64,000 nucleotides of DNA from Xylocopa sonorina (GCF_050948175.1 NW_027490236.1:248001-312000), one strand, 5' to 3'; numbered from the stretch's first letter, positions 1 through 13,899 are shown. Made by a program: numbers and translations. Notes: generated by a model from the sequence alone, not told the origin.

Positions 1-379
1 AACATAGATGTGAGATGCGATATCGCGTTTTAAGAAGCATTAGAACTCTATTGCTACGATACGTAGACATTTGCAAATGCTATTCCCTAGCATGGAAGGG
101 TCGCATTTACATTCTTTTGATGTGAGTACGAGGTATACATATCACTCCATAATGAATATTATATCTTATCATGAAACATCGAAGTGTGATGCGATATCGC
201 ATTTTAAGAAGCATTAGAACCCTATTGCTACGATACGTAGACATCTGCAAACGCTACTTCCTAGCATGGAAGTGTCGCATTTACATTCTTTTGAAGTGAA
301 TACGAGGTATACATGACACTTCGCAATGAATATTATATCTTATCATGAAACATAGCAGTGAGATGCGATATCGCGTTTT
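1..379 (+). repeat. Left-edge monomers resembling the ~20-mer HOR
   Basis: About two monomers before block A1. They contain the variants ATAGATGTGAG and CTATTCCCTAGCATGGAAGGG, and positions 1 to about 735 align with 19,317 to about 20,051 at a constant offset of 19,316. Units typical of the ~20-mer HOR therefore lie on both sides of the A/B composite, suggesting the composite was inserted into, or grew within, that HOR. No gene. Confidence 0.75.
365..374. other. 10-bp palindrome GCGATATCGC, one per monomer
   Basis: A perfect self-complementary decamer is present in most monomers; this is the copy in the representative unit. It includes a GATATC site, so a digest at that sequence should give a 174-bp ladder. 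Some subfamilies lose it: one with CGACATCTCG in this position, one with GCTATATCGC, one with GCGATATGGC. Whether it binds a protein or extrudes is not shown by the sequence. Confidence 0.9.
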
Positions 380-401
380 AAGAAGCATTAGAACTCTATT
401 G

Positions 402-414
402 CTACGATACGTAG
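402..414. other. Inverted repeat CTACG-ATA-CGTAG, one per monomer
   Basis: Five-base complementary arms flank a 3-base centre, at unit positions 58-70. It is the best conserved dyad in the unit across the left 55 kb. The large subfamily reading GCTGCGATACGTAG keeps four of the five pairs' bases with one change in the left arm. Function unknown; short dyads are a recognised feature of centromere satellites that lack a CENP-B box. Confidence 0.85.
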
Positions 415-466
415 ACATCTGCAAACGCTATTTCCTAGCATGGAAGTGTCGCATTTACATTTATTT

Positions 467-496
467 GAAGTGAATACGAGGTATACATGACACTTC
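467..496. other. Imperfect hairpin GAAGTG ... CACTTC, one per monomer
   Basis: Arms of six bases (467-472 and 491-496) enclose a second short pairing ATAC-GAG-GTAT, leaving one unpaired base on the left and six on the right, so the 30-base segment could fold as a bulged stem. The same pattern recurs in most monomers at unit positions 123-152. A second GAAGTG at unit 11-16 in many monomers could pair instead with the CACTTC of the preceding monomer. Confidence 0.7.
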
Positions 497-2762
497 GTAA
501 TGAATATTATACCTTATCATGAAACATAGAAGAGTGATGCGATATTGCGTTTTAGGAAGTATTGGAACTCTATTGCTGCGATACGTAGACATCTGCAAAC
601 GCTATTTCCTAGCATGGAAGTGTCGCATTTACATTCATTTGATGTGAATACGAAATATACATGACACTTCGCAATGAATATTATATCTTCTCATGAAACA
701 TAGCAGTGAGATGCGATATCGCGTTTTAAGAAGCATTAGAACTCTATTGCTACGATACGTAGACATCTGCAAACGCTATTTCCTAGCATGGAAGTGTCGC
801 ATTTACATTCATTTGAAGTGAATACGAGGTATACATAACACTTCGTAATGAATATTATACCTTATCATGAAACATAGAAGAGTGATGCGATATCGCGTTT
901 TAGGAAGCATTGGATCTCTATTGCTGCGATACGTAGACATCTGCAAACGCTATTTCCTAGCATGGAAGTGTCGCATTTACATTCTTTTGAAGTGAATACG
1001 AGGTATACATGACACTTCGCAATGAATATTATATCTTATCATTAAACATAGTAATGAGGTGCTATATCGCGTTTTGAGAAGCATTAGAACCCTATTGTTT
1101 CGACACGTAGTCATCTGAAACGCTATTTCCTAGCAAGGAAGTGTCGCATTTACATCCTTTTGAAGTGAATACGAGGTATACATGACACTTCGCAATGAAT
1201 ATTATATCTGATCATGAAACATAGAAATGAGATGCGACATCTCGTTTTAAGAAGCATTAGAACTCTGTTGCTACGATACGCAGACATCTGCAAACGCTAT
1301 TTCCTAGCATGGAAGTATCTTATTTACGTTCTTTTGAAGTGAATACGAGGTATACATGACACTTCGCAATGAATATTATATCTTATCGTGAAGCATAGAA
1401 GTGAGATGCGATATCGCGTTCTTAGAAGCACTAGAACTCTATTGCTACGATACGTAGACATCTGCAAACGCTATTTCCTAGGATGGAAGGGTCGCATTTA
1501 CATTCTTTTGAAGTGAGTACGAGGTATACATGACACTCCATAATGAATATTATATCTTCTCATGAAACATGGCAGTGAGATGCGATATCGCGTTTTAAGA
1601 ACCATTAGAACTCTATTGCTACGACACGTAGACATCTGCAAACGCTATTTCCTAGCATGGAAGTGTCGCATTTCCATTCATTTGAAGTGAATACGAGGTA
1701 TACATGACACTTCGAAAGGAATATTATACCTTATCATGAAACATAGAAGAGTGATGCGATATCGCGTTTTAGGAAGCATTGGAACTCTATTGCTGCGATA
1801 CGTAGACATCTGCAAACGCTATTTCCTAGCATGGAAGTGTCGCATTTACATTCATTTGATGTGAATACGAAATATACATGACACTTCGCAATGAATATTA
1901 TGTCTTCTCATGAAACATAGCAGTGAGGTGCGATATCGCGTTTTAAGAAGCATTAGAACTCTATTGCTACGATACGTAGACATCTGCAAACGCTATTTCC
2001 TAGCATGGAAGTGTCGCATTTACATTTATTTGAAGTGAATACGAGGTATACATGACACTTCGTAATGAATATTATACCTTATCATGAAACATAGAAGAGT
2101 GATGCGATATTGCGTTTTAGGAAGTATTGGAACTCTATTGCTGCGATACGTAGACATCTGCAAACGCTATTTCCTAGCATGGAAGTGTCGCATTTACATT
2201 CATTTGATGTGAATACGAAATATACATGACACTTCGCAATGAATATTACATCTTCTCATGAAACATAGCAGTGAGATGCGATATCGCGTTTTAAGAAGCA
2301 TTAGAACTCTATTGCTACGATACGTAGACATCTGCAAACGCTATTTCCTAGCATGGAAGTGTCGCATTTACATTCATTTGAAGTGAATACGAGGTATACA
2401 TAACACTTCGTAATGAATATTATACCTTATCATGAAACATAGAAGAGTGATGCGATATCGCGTTTTAGGAAGCATTGGAACTCTATTGCTGCGATACGTA
2501 GACATCTGCAAACGCTATTTCCTAGCATGGAAGTGTCGCATTTACATTCTTTTGATGTGAATACGAGATATACATGACACTTCGCAATGAATATTATGTC
2601 TTCTCATGAAACATAGCAGTGAGGTGCGATATCGCGTTTTAAGAAGCATTAGAACTCTATTGCTACGATACGTAGACATCTGCAAACGCTATTTCCTAGC
2701 ATGGAAGTGTCGCATTTACATTCATTTGAAGTGAATACGAGTTATACATGACACTTCGAAAG

Positions 2763-5700
2763 GAATATTATACCTTATCATGAAACATAGGAGAGTGATG
2801 CGATATCGCGTTTTAGGAAGCATTGGATCTCTATTGCTGCGATACGTAGACATCTGCAAACGCTATTTCCTAGCATGGAAGTGTCGCATTTACATTCTTT
2901 TGAAGTGAATACGAGATATACATGACACTTCGCAGTGAATATTATATCTGATCATGAAACATAGAAATGAGATGCGATATCTCGTTTTAAGAAGCATTAG
3001 AACTCTATTGCTACGATACGTAGACATCTGCAAACGCTATTTCCTAGGATGGGAGGGTCGCATTTACATTCTTTTGAAGTGAGTACGAGGTATACATAAC
3101 ACTCCATAATGAATATTATATCTTCTCATGAAACATAGCAGTGAGATGCGATATCGCGTTTTAAGAAGCATAAGAACTCTATTGCTACGATACGTAGACA
3201 TTTGCAAAGGCTATTTCCTAGCATGGAAGTGTCGCATTTACATTCATTTGAAGTGAATACGAGGTATACATGACACTTCGAAATGAATATTATACCTTAT
3301 CATGAAACATAGAAGAGTGATGCGATATCGCGTTTTAGGAAGCATTGGATCTCTATTGCTGCGATACGTAGACATCTGCAAACGCTATTTCCTAGCAAGG
3401 AAGTGTCGCATTTACATTCTTTTGAAGTGAATACGAGGTATACATGGCACTTCGCAATGAATATTATACCTTATCATGAAACATAGAAGAGAGGTGCGAT
3501 ATCGCGTTTTAGGAAGCATTAAAACTCTATTGCTGCGATACGTAGACATCTGCAAACGCTATTTCCTAGCATGGAAGTGTCGCATTTACATTCTTTTGAA
3601 GTGAATACGAGATATGCATGACACTTCGCAATGAATATTATACCTTATCATGAAACATAGAAGAGAGGTGCGATATCGCGTTTTAGGAAGCATTAAAACT
3701 CTATTGCTGCGATACGTAGACATCTGCAAACGCTATTTCCTAGCATGGAAGGGTCGCATTTACATTCTTTTGAAGTGAGTACGAGGTATACATAACATTC
3801 CATAATGAATATTATATCTTATCATGAAACATAGAAGTGAGATGCGATATCGCGTTCTAAGAAGCATTAGAACTCTATTGCTACGATACGTAGACATCTG
3901 CAAACGCTATTTCCTAGGATGGAAGGGTCGCATTTACATTCATTTGAAGTGAATACGAGGTATACATGACACTCCACAATGAATATTATATCTTATCACG
4001 GAACATAGAAATGGAATGAGGCATCTCGTTTTAAGAAGCATTAGAACTCTATTGCTACGATAGGTAGACATCTGCAAACGCTATTTCCTAGCATGGAAGT
4101 GTCGCATTTACATTCTTTTGAAGTGAAGACGAGGTATACATGACACTTCGCAATGAATATTATATCTTATCATGAAGCATAGAAGTGAGATGCGATATGG
4201 CATTTTAAGAATCATTAGAAATCTATTGTTTCGACGCGTAGTCATCTGGAAACGCTATTTCCTAGCAAGGAAGTGTCGCATTTACATCCTTTTGAAGTGA
4301 ATACGAGGTATACATGACACTTCGCAGTGAATATTATATCTGATCATGAGACATAGAAATGAGATGCGATATCTCGTTTTAGGAAGCATTAGAACTCTAT
4401 TGCTACGATACGTAGACATCTGCAAACGCTATTTCCTAGGATGGGAGGGTCGCATTTACATTCTTTTGAAGTGAGTACGAGGTATACATAACACTCCATA
4501 ATGAATATTATATCTTCTCATGAAACATAGCAGTGAGATGCGATATCGCGTTTTAAGAAGCATTAGAACTCTATTGCTACGATACGTAGACATTTGCAAA
4601 GGCTATTTCCTAGCATGGAAGTGTCGCATTTACATTCATTTGAAGTGAATACGAGGTATACATGACACTTCGAAATGAATTTTATACCTTATCATGAAAC
4701 ATAGAAGAGTGATGCGATATCGCGTTTTAGGAAGCATTGGATCTCTATTGCTGCGATACGTAGACATCTGCAAACGCTATTTCCTAGCATGGAAGTGTCG
4801 CATTTACATTCTTTTGAAGTGAATACGAGGTATACATGACACTTCGCAATGAATATTATATCTTCTCATGAAACATAGCAGTGAGATGCGATATCGCGTT
4901 TTAAGAAGCATTAGAACTCTATTGCTACGATACGTAGACATCTGCAAACGCTACTTCCTAGCATGGAAGTGTCGCATTTACATTCTTTTGAAGTGAATAC
5001 GAGGTATACATGACACTTCGCAATGAATATTATATCTTATCATGAAACATAGCAGTGAGATGCGATATCGCGTTTTATGAATCATTAGAAATCTATTGCT
5101 ACGATACGTAGACATTTGCAAAGGCTATTTCCTAGCATGGAAGTGTCGCATTTACATTCATTTGAAGTGAATACGAGGTATACATGACACTTCGAAATGA
5201 ATATTATACCTTATCATGAAACATAGAAGAGTGATGCGATATCGCGTTTTAGGAAGCATTGGATCTCTATTGCTGCGATACGTAGACATCTGCAAACGCT
5301 ATTTCCTAGCATGGAAGTGTCGCATTTACATTCTTTTGAAGTGAATACGAGGTATACATAACATTACACAATGAATATTATATCTTATTACGGAACATAG
5401 AAATGAAATACAACATCTCGTTTTAAGAAGCATTAGTAACCTATTGCTGTGATACGTAGACATCTGCAAACGCTATTTCCTAGCATGGAAGTGTGGCATT
5501 TACATTCATTTGAAGTGAATACGAGGTATACATGACACTTCGCAATGAATATTATATCTTATCATGAAACATACAAGTGAGATGGGATATCGCGTTCTAA
5601 GAAGCATTAGAACTCTATAGCTACGATACGTAGACATCTGCAAGCGCTATTTCCTAGCATGGAAGTGTCTTATTTACGTTCTTTTGAAGTGAATACGTGG

Positions 5701-6939
5701 TATACATGACACTTCGCAATGAATATTATGTCTTATCATGAAACATAGATGTGAGATGCGATATCGCGTTTTAAGAAGCATTAGAACTCTATTGCTACGA
5801 TACGTAGACATTTGCAAGGGCTATTCCCTAGCATGGAAGGGCCGCATTTACATTCTTTTGATGTGAGTACGAGGTATACATATCACTCCATAATGAATAT
5901 TATATCTTATCATGAAACGTAGCAGTGATATGCGATATCGCGTTTTAAGAAGCATTAGAACTCTATTGCTACGATACGTAGACATCTGCAAAACGCTATT
6001 TCCTAGCATGGAAGTGTCGCATTTACATTCTTTTGAAGTGAATATGAGGTATACATGACACTTCGCAATGAATATTATATCTTATCATGAAACATAGAAG
6101 TGAGATGCGATATCGCGTTTTAAGAAGCATTAGAACTCTATTGCTACGATACGTAGACATCTGCAAACGCTATTTCCTAGCATGGAAGTGTCGCATTTAC
6201 ATTCTTTTGAAGTGAATACGAGATATACATGACACTTCGCAATGAATATTATATATTATCATGAAACATAGGAAAGAGGTGCTATATCGCGTTTTGAGAA
6301 GCATTAGAACTCTATTGCTATTATACGTAGACATCTGCAAACTCTATTTCCTAGCAAGGAAATTTCGCACTTACATTCCACTGAAGCGAATACGAGGTAT
6401 ACATAACATTACACAATGAATATTATATCTTATTACGAAACATAGAAGTGAAATACGACATCTCGTTTTAAGAAGCATTAGTACTCTATTGCTGTGATAC
6501 GTAGACATCTGCAAACGCTATTTCCTAGCATGGAAGTGTGGCATTTACATTCATTTGAAGTGAATACGAGGTATACATGACACTTCGCAATGAATATTAT
6601 ATCTTATCATGAAACATAGAAGTGAGATGCGATATCGCGTTCTAAGAAGCATTAGAACTCTATTGCTACGATACGTAGACATCTGCACACGCTATTTCCT
6701 AGCATGGAAGTGTCTTATTTACGTTCTTTTGAAGTGAATACGAGGTATACATGACACTTCGCAATGAATATTACATCTTATCATGAAACATAGGAATGAG
6801 GTGCTATATCGCGTTTTGAGAGGCATTAGAGCTCTATTGCTACGATACGTAGACATCTGCAAACGCTATTTCCTAGCATGGAAGTGTCGCATTTACATTC
6901 ATTTGAAGTGAATACGAGGTATACATGACACTTCGAAAT
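2763..6939 (+). repeat. Composite block B, copy 1 (24 monomers, 4,177 bp)
   Basis: Matches the adjoining 6,940-11,116 at an offset of exactly 4,177 bp, which is 24 x 174 + 1; the extra base is a fourth A in CTGCAAAACGC near 5,985, repeated in each B copy. Private markers include GATGGGAGGG (3,048), GGAATGAGGCATCTCG (4,013) and TTAGTAACC (5,433). The breakpoint is ambiguous within about 28 identical bases before 2,790. No gene. Confidence 0.9.
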
Positions 6940-9900
6940 GAATATTATACCTTATCATGAAACATAGGAGAGTGATGCGATATCGCGTTTTAGGAAGCAT
7001 TGGATCTCTATTGCTGCGATACGTAGACATCTGCAAACGCTATTTCCTAGCATGGAAGTGTCGCATTTACATTCTTTTGAAGTGAATACGAGGTATACAT
7101 GACACTTCGCAGTGAATATTATATCTGATCATGAAACATAGAAATGAGATGCGATATCTCGTTTTAAGAAGCATTAGAACTCTATTGCTACGATACGTAG
7201 ACATCTGCAAACGCTATTTCCTAGGATGGGAGGGTCGCATTTACATTCTTTTGAAGTGAGTACGAGGTATACATAACACTCCATAATGAATATTATATCT
7301 TCTCATGAAACATAGCAGTGAGATGCGATATCGCGTTTTAAGAAGCATAAGAACTCTATTGCTACGATACGTAGACATTTGCAAAGGCTATTTCCTAGCA
7401 TGGAAGTGTCGCATTTACATTCATTTGAAGTGAATACGAGGTATACATGACACTTCGAAATGAATATTATACCTTATCATGAAACATAGAAGAGTGATGC
7501 GATATCGCGTTTTAGGAAGCATTGGATCTCTATTGCTGCGATACGTAGACATCTGCAAACGCTATTTCCTAGCAAGGAAGTGTCGCATTTACATTCTTTT
7601 GAAGTGAATACGAGGTATACATGGCACTTCGCAATGAATATTATACCTTATCATGAAACATAGAAGAGAGGTGCGATATCGCGTTTTAGGAAGCATTAAA
7701 ACTCTATTGCTGCGATACGTAGACATCTGCAAACGCTATTTCCTAGCATGGAAGTGTCGCATTTACATTCTTTTGAAGTGAATACGAGATATGCATGACA
7801 CTTCGCAATGAATATTATACCTTATCATGAAACATAGAAGAGAGGTGCGATATCGCGTTTTAGGAAGCATTAAAACTCTATTGCTGCGATACGTAGACAT
7901 CTGCAAACGCTATTTCCTAGCATGGAAGGGTCGCATTTACATTCTTTTGAAGTGAGTACGAGGTATACATAACATTCCATAATGAATATTATATCTTATC
8001 ATGAAACATAGAAGTGAGATGCGATATCGCGTTCTAAGAAGCATTAGAACTCTATTGCTACGATACGTAGACATCTGCAAACGCTATTTCCTAGGATGGA
8101 AGGGTCGCATTTACATTCATTTGAAGTGAATACGAGGTATACATGACACTCCACAATGAATATTATATCTTATCACGGAACATAGAAATGGAATGAGGCA
8201 TCTCGTTTTAAGAAGCATTAGAACTCTATTGCTACGATAGGTAGACATCTGCAAACGCTATTTCCTAGCATGGAAGTGTCGCATTTACATTCTTTTGAAG
8301 TGAAGACGAGGTATACATGACACTTCGCAATGAATATTATATCTTATCATGAAGCATAGAAGTGAGATGCGATATGGCATTTTAAGAATCATTAGAAATC
8401 TATTGTTTCGACGCGTAGTCATCTGGAAACGCTATTTCCTAGCAAGGAAGTGTCGCATTTACATCCTTTTGAAGTGAATACGAGGTATACATGACACTTC
8501 GCAGTGAATATTATATCTGATCATGAGACATAGAAATGAGATGCGATATCTCGTTTTAGGAAGCATTAGAACTCTATTGCTACGATACGTAGACATCTGC
8601 AAACGCTATTTCCTAGGATGGGAGGGTCGCATTTACATTCTTTTGAAGTGAGTACGAGGTATACATAACACTCCATAATGAATATTATATCTTCTCATGA
8701 AACATAGCAGTGAGATGCGATATCGCGTTTTAAGAAGCATTAGAACTCTATTGCTACGATACGTAGACATTTGCAAAGGCTATTTCCTAGCATGGAAGTG
8801 TCGCATTTACATTCATTTGAAGTGAATACGAGGTATACATGACACTTCGAAATGAATTTTATACCTTATCATGAAACATAGAAGAGTGATGCGATATCGC
8901 GTTTTAGGAAGCATTGGATCTCTATTGCTGCGATACGTAGACATCTGCAAACGCTATTTCCTAGCATGGAAGTGTCGCATTTACATTCTTTTGAAGTGAA
9001 TACGAGGTATACATGACACTTCGCAATGAATATTATATCTTCTCATGAAACATAGCAGTGAGATGCGATATCGCGTTTTAAGAAGCATTAGAACTCTATT
9101 GCTACGATACGTAGACATCTGCAAACGCTACTTCCTAGCATGGAAGTGTCGCATTTACATTCTTTTGAAGTGAATACGAGGTATACATGACACTTCGCAA
9201 TGAATATTATATCTTATCATGAAACATAGCAGTGAGATGCGATATCGCGTTTTATGAATCATTAGAAATCTATTGCTACGATACGTAGACATTTGCAAAG
9301 GCTATTTCCTAGCATGGAAGTGTCGCATTTACATTCATTTGAAGTGAATACGAGGTATACATGACACTTCGAAATGAATATTATACCTTATCATGAAACA
9401 TAGAAGAGTGATGCGATATCGCGTTTTAGGAAGCATTGGATCTCTATTGCTGCGATACGTAGACATCTGCAAACGCTATTTCCTAGCATGGAAGTGTCGC
9501 ATTTTCATTCTTTTCAAGTGAATACGAGGTATACATAACATTACACAATGAATATTATATCTTATTACGGAACATAGAAATGAAATACAACATCTCGTTT
9601 TAAGAAGCATTAGTAACCTATTGCTGTGATACGTAGACATCTGCAAACGCTATTTCCTAGCATGGAGGTGTGGCATTTACATTCATTTGAAGTGAATACG
9701 AGGTATACATGACACTTCGCAATGAATATTATATCTTATCATGAAACATACAAGTGAGATGGGATATCGCGTTCTAAGAAGCATTAGAACTCTATAGCTA
9801 CGATACGTAGACATCTGCAAGCGCTATTTCCTAGCATGGAAGTGTCTTATTTACGTTCTTTTGAAGTGAATACGTGGTATACATGACACTTCGCAATGAA

Positions 9901-11116
9901 TATTATGTCTTATCATGAAACATAGATGTGAGATGCGATATCGCGTTTTAAGAAGCATTAGAACTCTATTGCTACGATACGTAGACATTTGCAAGGGCTA
10001 TTCCCTAGCATGGAAGGGCCGCATTTACATTCTTTTGATGTGAGTACGAGGTATACATATCACTCCATAATGAATATTATATCTTATCATGAAACGTAGC
10101 AGTGATATGCGATATCGCGTTTTAAGAAGCATTAGAACTCTATTGCTACGATACGTAGACATCTGCAAAACGCTATTTCCTAGCATGGAAGTGTCGCATT
10201 TACATTCTTTTGAAGTGAATATGAGGTATACATGACACTTCGCAATGAATATTATATCTTATCATGAAACATAGAAGTGAGATGCGATATCGCGTTTTAA
10301 GAAGCATTAGAACTCTATTGCTACGATACGTAGACATCTGCAAACGCTATTTCCTAGCATGGAAGTGTCGCATTTACATTCTTTTGAAGTGAATACGAGA
10401 TATACATGACACTTCGCAATGAATATTATATATTATCATGAAACATAGGAAAGAGGTGCTATATCGCGTTTTGAGAAGCATTAGAACTCTATTGCTATTA
10501 TACGTAGACATCTGCAAACTCTATTTCCTAGCAAGGAAATTTCGCACTTACATTCCACTGAAGCGAATACGAGGTATACATAACATTACACAATGAATAT
10601 TATATCTTATTACGAAACATAGAAGTGAAATACGACATCTCGTTTTAAGAAGCATTAGTACTCTATTGCTGTGATACGTAGACATCTGCAAACGCTATTT
10701 CCTAGCATGGAAGTGTGGCATTTACATTCATTTGAAGTGAATACGAGGTATACATGACACTTCGCAATGAATATTATATCTTATCATGAAACATAGAAGT
10801 GAGATGCGATATCGCGTTCTAAGAAGCATTAGAACTCTATTGCTACGATACGTAGACATCTGCACACGCTATTTCCTAGCATGGAAGTGTCTTATTTACG
10901 TTCTTTTGAAGTGAATACGAGGTATACATGACACTTCGCAATGAATATTACATCTTATCATGAAACATAGGAATGAGGTGCTATATCGCGTTTTGAGAGG
11001 CATTAGAGCTCTATTGCTACGATACGTAGACATCTGCAAACGCTATTTCCTAGCATGGAAGTGTCGCATTTACATTCATTTGAAGTGAATACGAGGTATA
11101 CATGACACTTCGAAAT
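6940..11116 (+). repeat. Composite block B, copy 2 (24 monomers, 4,177 bp)
   Basis: Direct tandem duplicate of block B copy 1. The differences I noticed are two substitutions near 9,504-9,515 (TTTTCATTC, TTTTCAAG) and one near 9,667 (GGAGGTGTGG); I saw no length difference. That makes the pair well over 99% identical by eye, so the duplication is recent or homogenised. No gene. Confidence 0.9.
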
Positions 11117-11342
11117 GAATATTATACCTTATCATGAAACATAGAAGAGTGATGCGATATCGCGTTTTAGGAAGCATTGGATCTCTGTTGCTGCGATACG
11201 TAGACATCTGCAAACGCTATTTCCTAGCATGGAAGTGTCGCATTTACATTCTTTTGAAGTGAATACGAGGTATACATGACACTTCGCAATGAATATTATA
11301 TCTCATCATGAAACATAGGAATGAGGTGCTATATCGCGTTTT
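11117..11342 (+). repeat. Link monomers between B2 and A2
   Basis: Just over one monomer joining the end of B copy 2 to A copy 2. It continues the match to the sequence after B copy 3 (18,425-18,732, offset 7,308), including CTCTGTTGCTGCG and TATCTCATCATG, and so is part of the same ancestral run rather than a unique spacer. Confidence 0.7.
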
Positions 11343-13899
11343 GAGAAGCATTAGAACTCTATTGCTACGATACGTAGACATCTGCAAACGCTATTTCCTA
11401 GCATGGAAGTGTCGCATTTACATTTATTTGAAGTGAATACGAGGTATACATGACACTTCGTAATGAATATTATACCTTATCGTGAAACATAGAAGAGTGA
11501 TGCGATATTGCGTTTTAGGAAGTATTGGAACTCTATTGCTGCGATACGTAGACATCTGCAAACGCTATTTCCTAGCATGGAAGTGTCGCATTTACATTCA
11601 TTTGATGTGAATACGAAATATACATGACACTTCGCAATGAATATTATATCTTGTCATGAAACATAGCAGTGAGATGCGATATCGCGTTTTAAGAAGCATT
11701 AGAACTCTATTGCTACGATACGTAGACATCTGCAAACGCTATTTCCTAGCATGGAAGTGTCGCATTTACATTCATTTGAAGTGAATACGAGGTATACATA
11801 ACACTTCGTAATGAATATTATACCTTATCATGAAACATAGAAGAGTGATGCGATATCGCGTTTTAGGAAGCATTGGATCTCTATTGCTGCGATACGTAGA
11901 CATCTGCAAACGCTATTTCCTAGCATGGAAGTGTCGCATTTACATTCTTTTGAAGTGAATACGAGGTATACATGACACTTCGCAATGAATATTATATCTT
12001 ATCATTAAACATAGTAATGAGGTGCTATATCGCGTTTTGAGAAGCATTAGAACCCTATTGTTTCGACACGTAGTCATCTGAAACGCTATTTCCTAGCAAG
12101 GAAGTGTCGCATTTACATCCTTTTGAAGTGAATACGAGGTATACATGACACTTCGCAATGAATATTATATCTGATCATGAAACATAGAAATGAGATGCGA
12201 CATCTCGTTTTAAGAAGCATTAGAACTCTGTTGCTACGATACGCAGACATCTGCAAACGCTATTTCCTAGCATGGAAGTATCTTATTTACGTTCTTTTGA
12301 AGTGAATACGAGGTATACATGACACTTCGCAATGAATATTATATCTTATCGTGAAGCATAGAAGTGAGATGCGATATCGCGTTCTTAGAAGCACTAGAAC
12401 TCTATTGCTACGATACGTAGACATCTGCAAACGCTATTTCCTAGGATGGAAGGGTCGCATTTACATTCTTTTGAAGTGAGTACGAGGTATACATGACACT
12501 CCATAATGAATATTATATCTTCTCATGAAACATGGCAGTGAGATGCGATATCGCGTTTTAAGAACCATTAGAACTCTATTGCTACGACACGTAGACATCT
12601 GCAAACGCTATTTCCTAGCATGGAAGTGTCGCATTTCCATTCATTTGAAGTGAATACGAGGTATACATGACACTTCGAAAGGAATATTATACCTTATCAT
12701 GAAACATAGAAGAGTGATGCGATATCGCGTTTTAGGAAGCATTGGAACTCTATTGCTGCGATACGTAGACATCTGCAAACGCTATTTCCTAGCATGGAAG
12801 TGTCGCATTTACATTCATTTGATGTGAATACGAAATATACATGACACTTCGCAATGAATATTATGTCTTCTCATGAAACATAGCAGTGAGGTGCGATATC
12901 GCGTTTTAAGAAGCATTAGAACTCTATTGCTACGATACGTAGACATCTGCAAACGCTATTTCCTAGCATGGAAGTGTCGCATTTACATTTATTTGAAGTG
13001 AATACGAGGTATACATGACACTTCGTAATGAATATTATACCTTATCATGAAACATAGAAGAGTGATGCGATATTGCGTTTTAGGAAGTATTGGAACTCTA
13101 TTGCTGCGATACGTAGACATCTGCAAACGCTATTTCCTAGCATGGAAGTGTCGCATTTACATTCATTTGATGTGAATACGAAATATACATGACACTTCGC
13201 AATGAATATTATATCTTCTCATGAAACATAGCAGTGAGATGCGATATCGCGTTTTAAGAAGCATTAGAACTCTATTGCTACGATACGTAGACATCTGCAA
13301 ACACTATTTCCTAGCATGGAAGTGTCGCATTTACATTCATTTGAAGTGAATACGAGGTATACATAACACTTCGTAATGAATATTATACCTTATCATGAAA
13401 CATAGAAGAGTGATGCGATATCGCGTTTTAGGAAGCATTGGAACTCTATTGCTGCGATACGTAGACATCTGCAAACGCTATTTCCTAGCATCGAAGTGTC
13501 GCATTTACATTCTTTTGATGTGAATACGAGATATACATGACACTTCGCAATGAATATTATGTCTTCTCATGAAACATAGCAGTGAGGTGCGATATCGCGT
13601 TTTAAGAAGCATTAGAACTCTATTGCTACGATACGTAGACATCTGCAAACGCTATTTCCTAGCATGGAAGTGTCGCATTTACATTCGTTTGAAGTGAATA
13701 CGAGATATACATGACACTTCGCAATGAATATTATATCTGATCATGAAACATAGAAATGAGATGCGACATCTCGTTTTAAGAAGCATTAGAACTCTGTTGC
13801 TACGATACGCAGACATCTGCAAACGCTATTTCCTAGCATGGAAGTGTCGCATTTACATTCATTTGAAGTGAATACGAGTTATACATGACACTTCGAAAG
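11343..13899 (+). repeat. Composite block A, copy 2 (with one extra monomer)
   Basis: Second copy of A, 174 bp longer than copy 1 because of one additional monomer near 13,687-13,860. Up to that point the offset to copy 1 is 10,963; beyond it is 11,137. Substitutions noticed against copy 1 include TATCGTGAAAC near 11,481, AAACACTATTT near 13,302 and CATCGAAG near 13,490. No gene. Confidence 0.85.
13687..13860 (+). repeat. Whole-monomer insertion in block A copy 2
   Basis: Exactly one 174-bp unit present here and absent at the matching place (2,724) of copy 1. It carries ACATCTCG and CTCTGTTGCTACGATACGCAG, the same combination as a monomer at about 12,177-12,290 in this block, so it probably came from that neighbour by unequal exchange. 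The precise ends are ambiguous because the flanks are homologous. Confidence 0.75.

Larger units (their letters stand above)
345..518 (+). repeat. Representative 174-bp monomer (reference for unit positions)
   Basis: A typical unit, starting at ATGAAACATAG and ending just before the next one at 519. Landmarks in unit coordinates: palindrome GCGATATCGC at 21-30 (contains GATATC); inverted repeat CTACG-ATA-CGTAG at 58-70 (contains TACGTA); TTCC...GGAA pair around 88-101; TCGCAT at 105-110; hairpin arms GAAGTG at 123-128 and CACTTC at 147-152 with GTATAC between them; AATATT near 159-164. The choice of start is arbitrary; I used the ATG anchor because it is well conserved and makes the phase easy to follow. 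Confidence 0.95.
380..2762 (+). repeat. Composite block A, copy 1 (~14 monomers)
   Basis: Aligns with 11,343-13,899 at offset 10,963 (63 monomers + 1 bp), with a shared series of private variants such as ATTAAACATAGTAATGAGG at 1,042 and 12,005, and CATGGCAGTGAG at 1,567 and 12,530. I noticed only a few substitutions between the copies. It mostly alternates two monomer classes (GCTACG and GCTGCG types). One monomer near 1,108 is a base short (ATCTGAAACGC), also seen in copy 2. No gene. Confidence 0.85.
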
